Below are positions 43,006 through 52,405 of a stretch of DNA of 64,000 bases, one piece after another (position 1 is the stretch's first letter; every line of letters begins with the position of its first letter). Made by a program: the position numbers and the translations under genes. Source of the stretch: an uncultured Bacteroidales bacterium. GTDB taxonomy: Bacteria > Bacteroidota > Bacteroidia > Bacteroidales > UBA932. The notes under the pieces were generated by a model. It was given only the letters and a program-made list of their open reading frames with translations. It made no database searches and had not been told where the DNA came from. The stretch covers positions 124,001-188,000 of the forward strand of contig CALUTY010000001.1 of NCBI GenBank assembly GCA_944323825.1, in the 5' to 3' direction.

Positions 43006-43893
43006 TCATTTCAGCATTGAAGTGAACCTTTCCGGAAGCACAGGCATTGCACCTTTCTGTGTGCAGACAAAGGCTGAAACCTCAACGGCAAGACGGTGGG
43101 CATCACGGAAAGGCAGGCCCTTCAACACGCCGGACACGAATGCAGCTGTAAATGAATCCCCTGCCCCCACGGTATCCGCCACCTCCACTTTCGGCGTTCC
43201 GACAAATGAGGCATCTCCAGGGACAAATACATGGCTGCCGGTCGCTCCGCAGGTGAGTATCAGCATCTTCAGACCATATTTTTCAAGCAGCAAGCGGCAT
43301 CTTTCTTCGATGCAGGCTTCAGGCAGGTCAAAGAGGCGGCTGACAATCTCCAGTTCCTCATCATTGATTTTGAGAATATTGCATTTCCCGAGAGAGCTGC
43401 ATAAAATCTCCCTGGAATAGAAATCCTGCCTGAGATTGATGTCAAAGACTTTCAGCACGCTGCCGTCATCCGGCAGGGCATCCAGAAAACGGTTGACAGT
43501 ATCCCTTGAAACGGCACTGCGCTGGGCAAGCGAACCGAAACAGACAGCGCAGGTCTCCGAGGCAAGCTTTTCAAGAGCCGGAGTATATGGAATGTTGTCC
43601 CAGGCAACCCCTTCCATTATGTCATAGCAGGGAATTCCGTTACCCTCCAGTTTCACCCGGACAGTTCCTGTAGGATAAGGGACCGTTTCGACAAGACATT
43701 TCAGTCCCTTTGCACTGAAAGTGTCCAGTATCTCCCGACCGAGAGCGTCATCACCTACGGCACTGACCACACGGCTTTCAAATCCGAACTGCGACACATG
43801 ATACGCGAAATTGGCCGGCGCTCCGCCGATCTTCTTCCCCTCCGGGAGCATGTCCCAAAGGGCTTCGCCCATTCCTGCTACGATATTTCTCAT
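43006..43893 (-). CDS. PfkB family sugar kinase, fructokinase-like
   Basis: 295 residues of ribokinase fold: IGGAPANFAYHVSQFG near the N terminus (substrate lid), FDINLRQDFYS, and the catalytic ADTVGAGDSFTAAFVSG near residue 245. The set matches bacterial fructokinases (PfkB type), making fructose 6-phosphate from fructose. It has its own consensus promoter without the WTGT-N4-ACAW palindrome, so it may be outside the local regulon. It converges on tRNA-Ser. Confidence 0.88.
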   Translation of the reverse strand: MRNIVAGMGEALWDMLPEGKKIGGAPANFAYHVSQFGFESRVVSAVGDDALGREILDTFSAKGLKCLVETVPYPTGTVRVKLEGNGIPCYDIMEGVAWDNIPYTPALEKLASETCAVCFGSLAQRSAVSRDTVNRFLDALPDDGSVLKVFDINLRQDFYSREILCSSLGKCNILKINDEELEIVSRLFDLPEACIEERCRLLLEKYGLKMLILTCGATGSHVFVPGDASFVGTPKVEVADTVGAGDSFTAAFVSGVLKGLPFRDAHRLAVEVSAFVCTQKGAMPVLPERFTSMLK

Positions 43894-43921
43894 TTTTTAA
43901 CATAAATTCCTGTCGTGACGG

Positions 43922-43953
43922 CAAACATATAAAAAATTTGCCTATCTGCAAAA
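43922..43953 (-). promoter_or_regulatory. Promoter of the PfkB kinase gene
   Basis: TTTTG (43949-43953), 19 bases, TATGTTTG (43922-43929) on the minus strand; transcription start expected about 23 bases before the ATG at 43893. Confidence 0.75.
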
Positions 43954-44012
43954 GGCATTGAGGATTATCACGACAAAACCCGGCAGGGAGGGAAATGTTG
44001 ATGTCTTTTTTG

Positions 44013-44020
44013 TAGATTTG
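44013..44020 (+). promoter_or_regulatory. -7 box of the Hef-like gene
   Basis: TAGATTTG, 27 bases before the start codon at 44047. A TTG lies only 12 bases upstream, so the -33 match is poor. Confidence 0.4.
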
Positions 44021-44046
44021 CACCGTCAAAGAATCAACAGGAAAGC

Positions 44047-45078
44047 ATGACCGGGAATACAGAAACAGCCAGCGCCAAGGAACTGACGGCAGAATCCGCT
44101 TCAAGAATGGATGACGGAATTTTCCGCCGTTCCCGGGCTTTGGCGGAAGAGATTGCCGCTTTCCTTGAAAATCACGGCACACCGTGCAAAATCACATTTC
44201 CGGAAAGATTTCCGCTCATTGTTTCAGAAAAAGGAAAAGTCATACTGCCCCTGGGAATCTGCGCCGAAAGCCAGGAAAGAGCATCAGAAATCAGGAAAAT
44301 GGCTGAAAATGTCATTTCAGAACAATTCGGCAGTAAAGATGCAGAAGACGCATCCGGCAATGCACGACCCATAATCCTTGCCGAGGACAGATGGAGAGGC
44401 CGGGAGGGGGAATGCATCAGACAACGGCTGCTGGCACACTTCGGCATATTCAGACATGTCTTCGCCAGGAACTGTGAAGTGCGCAGAATCCGCAAGGATA
44501 TTGCAAGGGAATTCCTGGACGCATACCACAGCTACGGGCATACGGTGTGCAAATACAGTTACGGACTTTTCCTCAAAAAGGCAGCAGGGACTCTTGTGGC
44601 TGTCGCCACATTTTCTAACGGAAGGCTCATGCCCCGGAACGGGAAAGTCTACAGGTCATACCAATGGATAAGATATGCATCCCTGCCTGATGTCAGGGTC
44701 AGCGGAGGGATGGGCAAGATGCTCAAATATTTCATTTCAGATATGGGCATGGGCAGAGAAGAACGGCATGACGGAAATGAGCCGGAAAATTTCGGAGGCT
44801 GCGACATAATGAGCTATGCCGACCTCGAATGGTCCGGAGGTGATGTCTACAGGCAGCTGGGATTCATCGCCGAAGACAGGAAAAGCCCTGTCATGTACAG
44901 CATCAGCCCGGCCGGCGGCTGGAAAAGGACTCCTGTATCAAGAATGAATCTCCAAGAAAATCCCGACGGCAATTCCGGAACAGCAGTTCAGCACCTTCCC
45001 CGGTCCGGAAATCTGTATTTCGAGAATTTTGGCAGCACCAGATACCGGCTCGTCATTCCGGAACGGAAATGTCCATGA
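44047..45078 (+). CDS. Protein with phage Hef-like homing-endonuclease domain, function unknown
   Basis: 343 residues, cytoplasmic by sequence. From about residue 112 the order of motifs (EDRWRGREGECIRQRLLAHFG is split as EDRW and IRQRLLAHFG; FARNCEVRRI; FLDAYHSYGHT; LVAVATFSNGR; SGGMGKMLKYFI; IMSYADLEWSGGDVYRQLGF; a final YFENFGSTRYRL) closely follows the family of T4-type phage Hef homing-endonuclease proteins, in which the core is acetyltransferase-like. The N-terminal 110 residues are unrelated to that family as far as can be seen. Relatives occur in Bacteroidales chromosomes as conserved genes, so it may have been recruited from a phage. No nuclease motif can be proved by eye. Confidence 0.6.
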   Translation: MTGNTETASAKELTAESASRMDDGIFRRSRALAEEIAAFLENHGTPCKITFPERFPLIVSEKGKVILPLGICAESQERASEIRKMAENVISEQFGSKDAEDASGNARPIILAEDRWRGREGECIRQRLLAHFGIFRHVFARNCEVRRIRKDIAREFLDAYHSYGHTVCKYSYGLFLKKAAGTLVAVATFSNGRLMPRNGKVYRSYQWIRYASLPDVRVSGGMGKMLKYFISDMGMGREERHDGNEPENFGGCDIMSYADLEWSGGDVYRQLGFIAEDRKSPVMYSISPAGGWKRTPVSRMNLQENPDGNSGTAVQHLPRSGNLYFENFGSTRYRLVIPERKCP

Positions 45079-45193
45079 GGTCAAGAAAGAAATATCCGGT
45101 GCGGCATTTGCGGACAGACAACTTTCCTTGATGCGGATGCAGGAAAACGGAAGTTTTTGCGTATGTTTGTCACGGTTTTCAAAAGGCCGGACG

Positions 45194-45769
45194 ATGAAGA
45201 AACTTTTTTACATAGACTCGACAATGAGGGAAGAATCCCGGACGAGAAGGATTGCGGAACCGCTCATCAGCGAACTTGGCAAAAGGTATGAAATTGAACA
45301 TGTCATCCTTGACGGGGCGGATTTCCCGGCAGTCGGAAGCAAGATTCTGACGGACAGGAACAACGGGATTGTGCCAGAAAGATATGCGGACATGGCACGG
45401 AGGCTTGCGGCAGCCGACAGGATAGTCATCGCCGCGCCGTTCTGGGACATGAGCTTTCCGGCAGCGCTGAAGGTGTTCTTTGAGAACATGTCGCTGTTCA
45501 ACATAACCTTCGGGAGCAACGACAGGGAATGCTACGGGCTGTGCAGATGTGAAAAGGTGCTCTACATCACCACAAGGGGGATGAACATCCACACCGGGGA
45601 CGCACTGGAACAGGCCACACCGTATATAAGGGCGATCGGGCATCTCTGGGGACTGGGTGAGCTGTACGTGGTGGCTGCCGAAAACATGGACTATGCATGC
45701 GGGGAAGAAATAGAAAGGAAGATAGAAGAGGCTGTCAGGAAAGGCCTGGAAATCTGCAAGGATTTCTGA
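45194..45769 (+). CDS. Flavodoxin-fold NAD(P)H-dependent oxidoreductase
   Basis: 191 residues from MKKLFYIDSTMREESRTR at 45194. The fold is flavodoxin_2: a first strand with a SxRxxSRT-like phosphate loop for FMN, then APFWDMSFPAALKVFFENM, which resembles azoreductase/NQO1-like enzymes, and YITTRGMNIHTGDALEQATPYI. It would reduce quinones or azo compounds two electrons at a time. Upstream frame sequence to 45029 is open but overlaps the previous gene and is not conserved in character, so the later start is used. Confidence 0.8.
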   Translation: MKKLFYIDSTMREESRTRRIAEPLISELGKRYEIEHVILDGADFPAVGSKILTDRNNGIVPERYADMARRLAAADRIVIAAPFWDMSFPAALKVFFENMSLFNITFGSNDRECYGLCRCEKVLYITTRGMNIHTGDALEQATPYIRAIGHLWGLGELYVVAAENMDYACGEEIERKIEEAVRKGLEICKDF

Positions 45770-45780
45770 AATCAGTAACA

Positions 45781-45806
45781 GATCCCTCGACTGCGCTCGG
45801 GATGAC
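45781..45806. repeat. Short dispersed-repeat-like palindrome
   Basis: The sequence from 45781 (GATCCCTCGACTGCGCTC and then GGGATGAC) has ATCCC/GGGAT arms and a form seen as an interspersed hairpin in many bacterial genomes. It lies between the oxidoreductase and purC genes, outside any coding frame. Only one copy is in the window. Confidence 0.4.
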
Positions 45807-45866
45807 TCCTTGGGGTGGGTAATTATACGGATAAGTATATTAAAAATCATATAACAACAGACAAAT

Positions 45867-46817
45867 ATGGAAGCAATCGTCAAGACCGATTTTCATTTTC
45901 CGGGACAGACAGGGAAATACACCGGAAAAGTGCGTGATGTATATGACATCAACGGGGAATACCTTGTGATGGTGGTGACGGACAGGATCTCCGCATTCGA
46001 TGTGATTCTGCCAGAGGGAATACCATGCAAGGGACAAATCCTCAACCAGATAGCAGCAAAGTTCCTTGACGCGACGGCCGACCTCGTTCCCAACTGGAAG
46101 ATTGCCACCCCCGACCCTATGGTGACTGTCGGGCACAGGTGCGAACCGTTCAAGGTGGAGATGGTGATAAGGGGCTATCTTTCAGGCCATGCATGGAGAG
46201 AATACAAGGCCGGAAAGCGGACCATCTGCGGTGTGGAAATGCCGGACGGCATGGTGGAGAACCAGAAGTTCCCGGAACCTATAATCACTCCGACCTCAAA
46301 GGCTGCCGAAGGACATGACGAGGACATATCAAAGGAAGAGATCATTGCTTCCGGACTTGTAGGCAGGGAGGATTATGAGAAAATCGAAGAATACACAAGG
46401 TCCATCTACAAGAGAGGCACTGAAATGGCCGCACAAAGGGGGCTTATCCTCGTGGACACCAAATATGAATTCGGGAAAAAGGACGGACAGATATATCTGA
46501 TGGATGAAATCCACACCCCGGACTCTTCACGTTACTTCTATGCGGAAGGATATGAAGAAAGGCTCGCAAAAGGAGAAAAGCAGAGGCAGCTTTCAAAGGA
46601 GTTCGTACGCGAATGGCTGATGGTCAACGGGTTCCAGGGACAGGCCGGACAGAAGGTGCCGGAAATGACTCCGGAAATCGTGAACGGCATCACGGAAAGA
46701 TACATCGAACTCTACGAAAACATAACAGGAGAAAGATTCGTGAAGCCGGCAGAGTCATCCGACATTCTCAAAAGGATGGAGGACAATGTGACCGCATTCC
46801 TGAAGTCGGCACTATAA
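45867..46817 (+). CDS. purC: SAICAR synthetase, stand-alone
   Basis: 316 residues, the longer yeast Ade1-like form. Joins CAIR and aspartate to make SAICAR. Its key residues are intact: [36 protein letters not shown] written here as [30 protein letters not shown] and [14 protein letters not shown] with the acidic metal-binding pair. This contrasts with the PurC domain fused to PurF at 26239, which has lost several of these. It lies outside the purine block and appears to be the enzyme that supports this step. Confidence 0.96.
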   Translation: MEAIVKTDFHFPGQTGKYTGKVRDVYDINGEYLVMVVTDRISAFDVILPEGIPCKGQILNQIAAKFLDATADLVPNWKIATPDPMVTVGHRCEPFKVEMVIRGYLSGHAWREYKAGKRTICGVEMPDGMVENQKFPEPIITPTSKAAEGHDEDISKEEIIASGLVGREDYEKIEEYTRSIYKRGTEMAAQRGLILVDTKYEFGKKDGQIYLMDEIHTPDSSRYFYAEGYEERLAKGEKQRQLSKEFVREWLMVNGFQGQAGQKVPEMTPEIVNGITERYIELYENITGERFVKPAESSDILKRMEDNVTAFLKSAL

Positions 46818-46849
46818 CATTTACCGGATTCTGCATAGGAATGCACACA

Positions 46850-47464
46850 TCACGACAGGGAGTATTCTGACAGAAGCCGCTCTATCACAGGGGCGGCTTC
46901 TTCGTATCCGTAGCCGCGTCCGATGGCAAAGCGGAGCATCTTCATCTTCAGTTCATAGCATCTACCCCTATCTCCGGAACCATATTCCTGCGCACCATAT
47001 CCCCCGGCACGGGCATTCTTTCCGGAAGCGGACGATGACTTCACGGCTTCGGACTGCCTCGCAAGGCTCCGGAATTTCACTTCCAACACCTTTTCCATCC
47101 GGGAACCGGCTGATGCTCCGTCTATTTCTTCAAGGGCTGCATCCACAATATGCCTTTCAAGCCCCTTGGAGGCAAGTGCATTCCTGATCTTGAGCTTTCC
47201 CCAGCCTGAAATGGATGCCTTGTCCCTGGCAAATGCACTCGCATATCTGTTGTCATCCAGATATTTCTCCCTTTTCAGAGCAGAGACCATCTCAGCTGCC
47301 ATCTGTCCGGCCACGGCATCTGCGGACAGGCCCATTTTCCGCATGGCTGCAGCAACGGCGCCGGAAGCTTTCGCATAAATGTCGGAAGTACAATATTCCC
47401 GTCTGGCGCAGAGGCGTCGCATCCTGTCAAGGATACGGATATATTCCTTGTCAAAATCATCCAT
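46850..47464 (-). CDS. recX: RecA regulator RecX with low-complexity insert
   Basis: 204 residues; RecX is commonly 150-165. It binds RecA filaments and limits recombination. RecX three-helix repeats are seen in RRLCARREYCTSDIY, YLDDNRYASAFARDKA and GWGKLKIRNALASKGL. A stretch of about 35 residues rich in Ser, Gly and Ala (near 137-170) splits the third repeat before the final MKMLRFAIGRGYGYEEAAPVI helices. recA lies 4 kb away in the same window on the other strand. Confidence 0.88.
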   Translation of the reverse strand: MDDFDKEYIRILDRMRRLCARREYCTSDIYAKASGAVAAAMRKMGLSADAVAGQMAAEMVSALKREKYLDDNRYASAFARDKASISGWGKLKIRNALASKGLERHIVDAALEEIDGASAGSRMEKVLEVKFRSLARQSEAVKSSSASGKNARAGGYGAQEYGSGDRGRCYELKMKMLRFAIGRGYGYEEAAPVIERLLSEYSLS

Positions 47465-47563
47465 GATACATAAGAACCCTATTTTTGCGTAACAAAATCA
47501 GAATGTCAGGTCATCACCTGGTCAGACACGGCAATCCGCCAATGCCTATTCCTCAAACTGCCC

Positions 47564-50011
47564 TCAGAAATTGTATCCGAGGCTTATGTAGAATCCGACC
47601 CTGTGCGTAAGGCTCGACCAGTGCACATCGGCACTCAACGGACCGAATATGGAGTCGTACGAGTATTCCAGACCGGCTCCGAAAATGCCCGGACCGGATG
47701 TATAGGTCCTGAAGCTGTCGCTGTCCCTGGCATAGTTCACTATTCCTGTCAAATAATGGTTTCTGGCCACATTGAACCTGAAATCAGCCCGGACCATGGT
47801 CAGTATGTTCCTCATTGATGTGATATTGGTGATGCCGATAAACGGCATCTGCTGAGGCATATACCTTCCCGCCATGCTGCCTCCCATACAGTTCATATAT
47901 GCCAGAGGCACATCAGGGCCGAACAGGAAACGGCAGTTGAAGGAAGGGATGAAGGCGAACACATTCCCGGCCGGAACCACGAACTTGCCGTCAGCCTGCA
48001 CTGCATGGAAATTGCTGAAGCTGTTCGGGAAACCAGCGAAAATCCAGTTGTACTGCACCCCAGCCGTAAATCCCTTCTTCGGGAAATACCCGTCATCGAA
48101 AGTGTCCGCCCGCCCGTCAGCGAAAAGTGACACATAGTCATCCGAAAGATGCCCCAAATCATAGTCTCCGAGAATCGGTTCAGATGCAAGCAGGGACCTG
48201 ACATTGAAATATTCATTCCTTATCCCGGCCCTGATGTCAAAAAGCGACCATTTCAGATTGGAAAGCCAGGCCTCCTGCCCCACCTTGAGATAACTCATGT
48301 TGAACCTACCATAACCGAAATCAAGCAGGTTCATGTCGGTCCAGCTTATGTATGCGGCGGCATTCAATGTCGGTGACTTGGGAGCATCATACGAATAATG
48401 GAAACGGAAATACGGATTGGCACTGATCTTACCGGTGAAGTCAAATCTGGACCCCTGGAGACGGTGGGCATTCAGACCTATGTTCAGCAGGACGGAAACT
48501 ATCTCCTCAGTGTCAAGCCGCACCCCGATGCCGAACTGATGGACAGGACCCGGCTGGCAGGTGATCACAAGGTCGAACGGCTGTTCCTTCCCCTGCATCT
48601 CATATGTCACATAATCAAAAGACTGGGAACCGAATATGTCAGCGACAATATTCTCAATGTCCTGTCTGCACACCCTGTCTCCAGGAAGTATGTCGATCTT
48701 CTTCATGAGGATGGCCTTCTCCTTTCCGGTGACACCCCTTATATCCACGCTCCTCACGACCACTGAATCCTCATTTATGTCAATGGCAGCAGGGACGCCG
48801 CCGGCTGGACGGCGGCTTCCTGTCCGGGCCCTTATGTTCATGAGACCGGCCTCATTGCGGTAGGCAGCCTCATACCCGCGCTGGATAATTATGGAAATGC
48901 TTTTCCGGTCGAAGCTCATCATGTTGTATTCGTCAAGCTCCGGCCTTATGGCAATATCCGGCAACACGGCATTCTTCTCGTACATCGCCCTTCCGAGCAT
49001 GTCCACGCCGGCATTGATTATGTCGCCTATATTGTTGATCTCGTCATATTGCTTCCTTCCGCTTGACAGGTCCACACCGATCACGATATCTGCCCCCATC
49101 TCACGGGCAAGTCCAGTGGGGTAATTGTCCCTCATCCCCCCGTCCACCAGTACCATGCCGTCCATCTTGACAGGGGCGAAGACACCGGGAATCGACATGG
49201 TGGAACGCAGTGCGACATTGATCTTGCCGTTGTGCCATATCTTGGCCGTTCCGCTCACAAGGTCAGTGGCGACACAGGCAAACGGTACAGGCAGATCATT
49301 GAAGCACAAGGAATCCTGATAGCCTACGGAAAGGCTGCTGAATATGTTGCTCACATTCTGGCCGTAGATGTAGCCGGAAGGAAGACTGCCGAGAAGATTG
49401 TCCTTTATCAGGTCAGAAGCCCCTGTGGGAGCATCAGCCCCTATGCTGAAAGCCTCATGACGCTTGGTGTCGGCAAAACGCATCTCATCTGCCTTGCGCT
49501 CCATATAGTCCTGCCTGCGGTAGAAGAACGGGAATGAAAGCAGATATTTTTCCCTGTACTTTGTCTCTGCATATGATATGTATTCCCTCGGCACCCTGTC
49601 ACTCAGGGCATACGACCAGTCCATGTTTCTTATGAGCGAATCAAGCTCCTCCACCCCATATCCCAGTGCATACAGTCCTCCGACAAGACCGCCCATGCTC
49701 GTTCCAAGGACCATGTCTATGGGCATGTCTATGGATTCAAGGTACCTCAGGACACCCACATGGGCAGCCCCTTTGGCCCCGCCTCCGCTCAGCACAAGGG
49801 CCACGGTCGGCCTCTGTTTCCTGATTTCGGCCATCCTCGCCCTTATTTCCTCCATTGCCAGGGTATCCGCCGCCGTAAGAAGGGCACTCTCAGGAGCAAG
49901 TCCGTCGGATGCCTCCGCCGTGTCTTCCCTGACATCTCCGGCCGCTCCCGCCCGGAGAACAGCTCCGGACAACAGCATGCACAGCAGCAATATGCATTTC
50001 AATCCTTTCAT
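47564..50011 (-). CDS. Patatin-like phospholipase with outer-membrane barrel
   Basis: 815 residues from MKGLKCILLLCMLLSG at 50011, which overlaps the rlmN stop by four bases (ATGA); a longer start at 50044 would hide the signal peptide. The patatin domain (about 65-300) has the oxyanion loop LSGGGAKGAAHVG, the nucleophile serine in GTSMGG, and the catalytic aspartate in VDGGMRDN. A POTRA-like segment (about 395-475) and a C-terminal 16-strand BamA/Omp85-like barrel ending in GFYISLGYNF follow. This is the PlpD/type Vd design, in which the barrel carries the lipase to the surface or periplasm. Confidence 0.9.
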   Translation of the reverse strand: MKGLKCILLLCMLLSGAVLRAGAAGDVREDTAEASDGLAPESALLTAADTLAMEEIRARMAEIRKQRPTVALVLSGGGAKGAAHVGVLRYLESIDMPIDMVLGTSMGGLVGGLYALGYGVEELDSLIRNMDWSYALSDRVPREYISYAETKYREKYLLSFPFFYRRQDYMERKADEMRFADTKRHEAFSIGADAPTGASDLIKDNLLGSLPSGYIYGQNVSNIFSSLSVGYQDSLCFNDLPVPFACVATDLVSGTAKIWHNGKINVALRSTMSIPGVFAPVKMDGMVLVDGGMRDNYPTGLAREMGADIVIGVDLSSGRKQYDEINNIGDIINAGVDMLGRAMYEKNAVLPDIAIRPELDEYNMMSFDRKSISIIIQRGYEAAYRNEAGLMNIRARTGSRRPAGGVPAAIDINEDSVVVRSVDIRGVTGKEKAILMKKIDILPGDRVCRQDIENIVADIFGSQSFDYVTYEMQGKEQPFDLVITCQPGPVHQFGIGVRLDTEEIVSVLLNIGLNAHRLQGSRFDFTGKISANPYFRFHYSYDAPKSPTLNAAAYISWTDMNLLDFGYGRFNMSYLKVGQEAWLSNLKWSLFDIRAGIRNEYFNVRSLLASEPILGDYDLGHLSDDYVSLFADGRADTFDDGYFPKKGFTAGVQYNWIFAGFPNSFSNFHAVQADGKFVVPAGNVFAFIPSFNCRFLFGPDVPLAYMNCMGGSMAGRYMPQQMPFIGITNITSMRNILTMVRADFRFNVARNHYLTGIVNYARDSDSFRTYTSGPGIFGAGLEYSYDSIFGPLSADVHWSSLTHRVGFYISLGYNF

Positions 50012-51123
50012 TTCCCGTTGTGTTTTCCTGCAAGCATTCCGCATGCAGCCAGGATGTCTTCACCCCTGGATGCCCGGATTGTGGCCGTTATGCCGGCCCT
50101 GCCCAGACGGTCTCTGAAATTCTCCATCACCGCATCAGGAGAGGACACATAAGGGAAATCCGGTATCTTGTGGAACCTTATCAGATTCACCCTGCATTCG
50201 AGTCCCGCAAGCAGCCTCGTCAGGGCATCCGCATGGCGTTTGGTGTCATTGAAGCCTGAAAACATGGTATATTCGAAGCTCACGCGCCTCTGTCCGGTGA
50301 AGTCATACTGCCGGATCAGATCCACCACATCCCTTATCGGCCACGCCTTTTCGACAGGCATCATGGACAGGCGCTCGTCACTGAAAGGATTGTGCAGGCT
50401 GACAGCCAGATGGCACCTGCTCTCATCCAGAAACCTCTTCAGCGCAGGAATGACTCCGATGGTGGAAAGGGTGATCCGTTTCGGGCTCCAGCCGAATCCC
50501 CAGTCCGAAGTCAGTATCTCTATGGCCCTCATGACATTGTCGTAATTGTCAAGCGGCTCCCCCATGCCCATGAACACGGCATTGGTCAGCACATCCGACT
50601 CGTCCACAGCCAGGAACTGCGACATTATGTCCGCCACGGAAAGATGCCCGTGGAATCCCTGCCTGCCCGTCATGCAGAAGCGGCATCCCATCCTGCAGCC
50701 GGACTGCGAGGACACGCAAAGAGTCGCACGCTCCTTGTCAGGTATCATCACTGCCTCCACTGCCCCGCTTTCCAGAGCCCTGTCCGACGGTTCATCATGT
50801 ACCTGAGCCCCATTTTCACCTGCACCCGGATGCACAGCTCCAGCATCAAGCCCCTTACTGTGGGAAGCAGTCACCGGGAACAGATATTTCTTCGTCCCGT
50901 CCGAAGACACCTGGAGCCCGGAATATTCCGTCACCCCCACCTCATATCTTTCAGCGAGCCTTGCCCGTCCCTCCTTGGATATATTCGTCATTTCATCTAT
51001 GCTTCTGACCTTCTTGGCATAGAGCCACTGTGCCATCTGGCCGGCGGCGAACTTAGGGAGTCCGGCCTCCTGCGCGACCGTCTTCAATTCTTCCGGATTC
51101 TTCCCGAGCAGTCTTATTTTCAT
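50008..51123 (-). CDS. rlmN: 23S rRNA A2503/tRNA A37 C2-methyltransferase with insert
   Basis: 371 residues from MKIRLLGKNPEELK at 51123. Radical SAM methylase that methylates A2503 of 23S rRNA and A37 of tRNAs. The cluster motif is CRMGCRFCMTG; the acceptor cysteines are expected in the cluster region and in ILAACGMLAG near the C terminus. Between KKYLFPV and VEAVMIPD, where most RlmN have under ten residues, there are about 38 residues rich in Gly, Ala, His and Glu. The patatin gene overlaps its stop codon. recA diverges upstream. Confidence 0.94.
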   Translation of the reverse strand: MKIRLLGKNPEELKTVAQEAGLPKFAAGQMAQWLYAKKVRSIDEMTNISKEGRARLAERYEVGVTEYSGLQVSSDGTKKYLFPVTASHSKGLDAGAVHPGAGENGAQVHDEPSDRALESGAVEAVMIPDKERATLCVSSQSGCRMGCRFCMTGRQGFHGHLSVADIMSQFLAVDESDVLTNAVFMGMGEPLDNYDNVMRAIEILTSDWGFGWSPKRITLSTIGVIPALKRFLDESRCHLAVSLHNPFSDERLSMMPVEKAWPIRDVVDLIRQYDFTGQRRVSFEYTMFSGFNDTKRHADALTRLLAGLECRVNLIRFHKIPDFPYVSSPDAVMENFRDRLGRAGITATIRASRGEDILAACGMLAGKHNGK

Positions 51124-51205
51124 CTCAACAATAATTTTGTACAAAAATAAAAAAACTGTGTCAAAAAATATTTACCCTTGCAAAGGGAAAACCGGGTTAT
51201 TTTCA

Positions 51206-51243
51206 TACCTTTGTTTCTTGGTGCGTCCGCACAAAGCGGGCGC
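51206..51243 (+). promoter_or_regulatory. recA -7 box and leader hairpin
   Basis: TACCTTTG at 51206-51213 is a clean -7 box; the -33 match is weak. Ten bases on, GCGTCCGC and GCGGGCGC (51223-51230 and 51236-51243) form an 8-bp stem (one G-U) with an ACAAA loop at or near the transcript start, followed by a 27-base unstructured leader. No LexA box of known type was recognised. Confidence 0.55.
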
Positions 51244-51270
51244 AATTATCAACAACCAAACATAAGACTT

Positions 51271-52299
51271 ATGGCAAAAGAGACAGAAAAAGAAGGGACA
51301 GATGTGAATGCCGCAAAACTGAAGGCATTGCAGGCTACGATCGACAAGCTTGAAAAGGACTACGGGAAAGGTATTGTCATGCCGCTCGGAGCCAAGGCGG
51401 AAGAGAATGTTTCTGTGATACCGAGCGGTTCGATCGCTCTCGACCATGCGCTCGGAATCGGAGGCTACCCTAGGGGGAGGGTGGTCGAGATCTACGGACC
51501 GGAATCCAGCGGAAAGACGACGCTGGCCATACACGCCATCGCAGAAGCCCAGAAACAGGGCGGAATCGGGGCGATAATAGATGCTGAGCACGCATTCGAC
51601 AGGACATACGCCAAGAATCTCGGCGTTGACCTCGACTCGCTTCTCATTTCCCAGCCTGACAACGGGGAACAGGCCCTTGAAATCGCCGAGAATCTGATCA
51701 GATCCGGGGCCATTGACATCATCGTGATAGACTCAGTGGCAGCCCTCACCCCGAAGGCCGAGATTGAAGGCGAGATGGGCGATGCGAAGATGGGACTCCA
51801 GGCAAGGCTGATGAGCCAGGCCCTCAGGAAACTCACCGCCAGCATCAGCAAGACCAACACCTGCTGCATTTTCATCAACCAGCTGCGTGACAAGATCGGA
51901 GTGATGTTCGGCAATCCGGAGACCACCACAGGTGGAAACGCCCTGAAATTCTACGCCTCGGTGAGGGTGGATGTGCGCAGGACCACCCAGATCAAGGACG
52001 GAGAGGAGGCACTCGGAAACAGGACAAGGGTGAAAATCGTGAAGAACAAGCTCGCCCCTCCTTTCAAAAAGGCGGAATTCGACATTGTCTTCGGCGAAGG
52101 CATCTCAAAGGTAGGTGAAATCATCGACCTCGGTGTGGAATTCGACATCATCAAGAAAAGCGGCTCATGGTTCAGCTACAATGACTCCAAACTGGCCCAG
52201 GGACGCGAAGCCGTCAAACAGCTTCTCACCGACAATGTCGAACTGTGCGACGAGATCGAGGCCAAGATCCGCGAGGCCATAAAGAATGTGCAGGACTGA
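51271..52299 (+). CDS. recA: Recombinase RecA
   Basis: 342 residues from [17 protein letters not shown] at 51271. ATP-dependent strand-exchange protein and co-protease. Walker [20 protein letters not shown], the Walker B region [22 protein letters not shown] in parts, and loop L2 [21 protein letters not shown] in parts are all standard. The acidic C-terminal tail is short. recX is in the same window at 46850, not adjacent. Confidence 0.97.
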   Translation: MAKETEKEGTDVNAAKLKALQATIDKLEKDYGKGIVMPLGAKAEENVSVIPSGSIALDHALGIGGYPRGRVVEIYGPESSGKTTLAIHAIAEAQKQGGIGAIIDAEHAFDRTYAKNLGVDLDSLLISQPDNGEQALEIAENLIRSGAIDIIVIDSVAALTPKAEIEGEMGDAKMGLQARLMSQALRKLTASISKTNTCCIFINQLRDKIGVMFGNPETTTGGNALKFYASVRVDVRRTTQIKDGEEALGNRTRVKIVKNKLAPPFKKAEFDIVFGEGISKVGEIIDLGVEFDIIKKSGSWFSYNDSKLAQGREAVKQLLTDNVELCDEIEAKIREAIKNVQD

Positions 52300-52329
52300 C
52301 AGACTGTCAGGAGCGGAAAATGCAGGAGA

Positions 52330-52350
52330 GCGGGCCGGATCATGACCCGC
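52330..52350 (+). terminator. Weak terminator after recA
   Basis: GCGGG and CCCGC arms around an 11-base loop followed by CCTTCTGATTTAT. The T tract is poor, so confidence is low. Confidence 0.35.
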
Positions 52351-52405
52351 CCTTCTGATTTATATGTTTCACGCTCCGGCAGGAATGTAAACGGCAGGAC
52401 ACAGG

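Noticed and set aside
47483..47490. TATTTTTG promoter-like box on the plus strand
   Set aside because: It points into the 3' side of recX with no plus-strand gene downstream, so it is probably chance.
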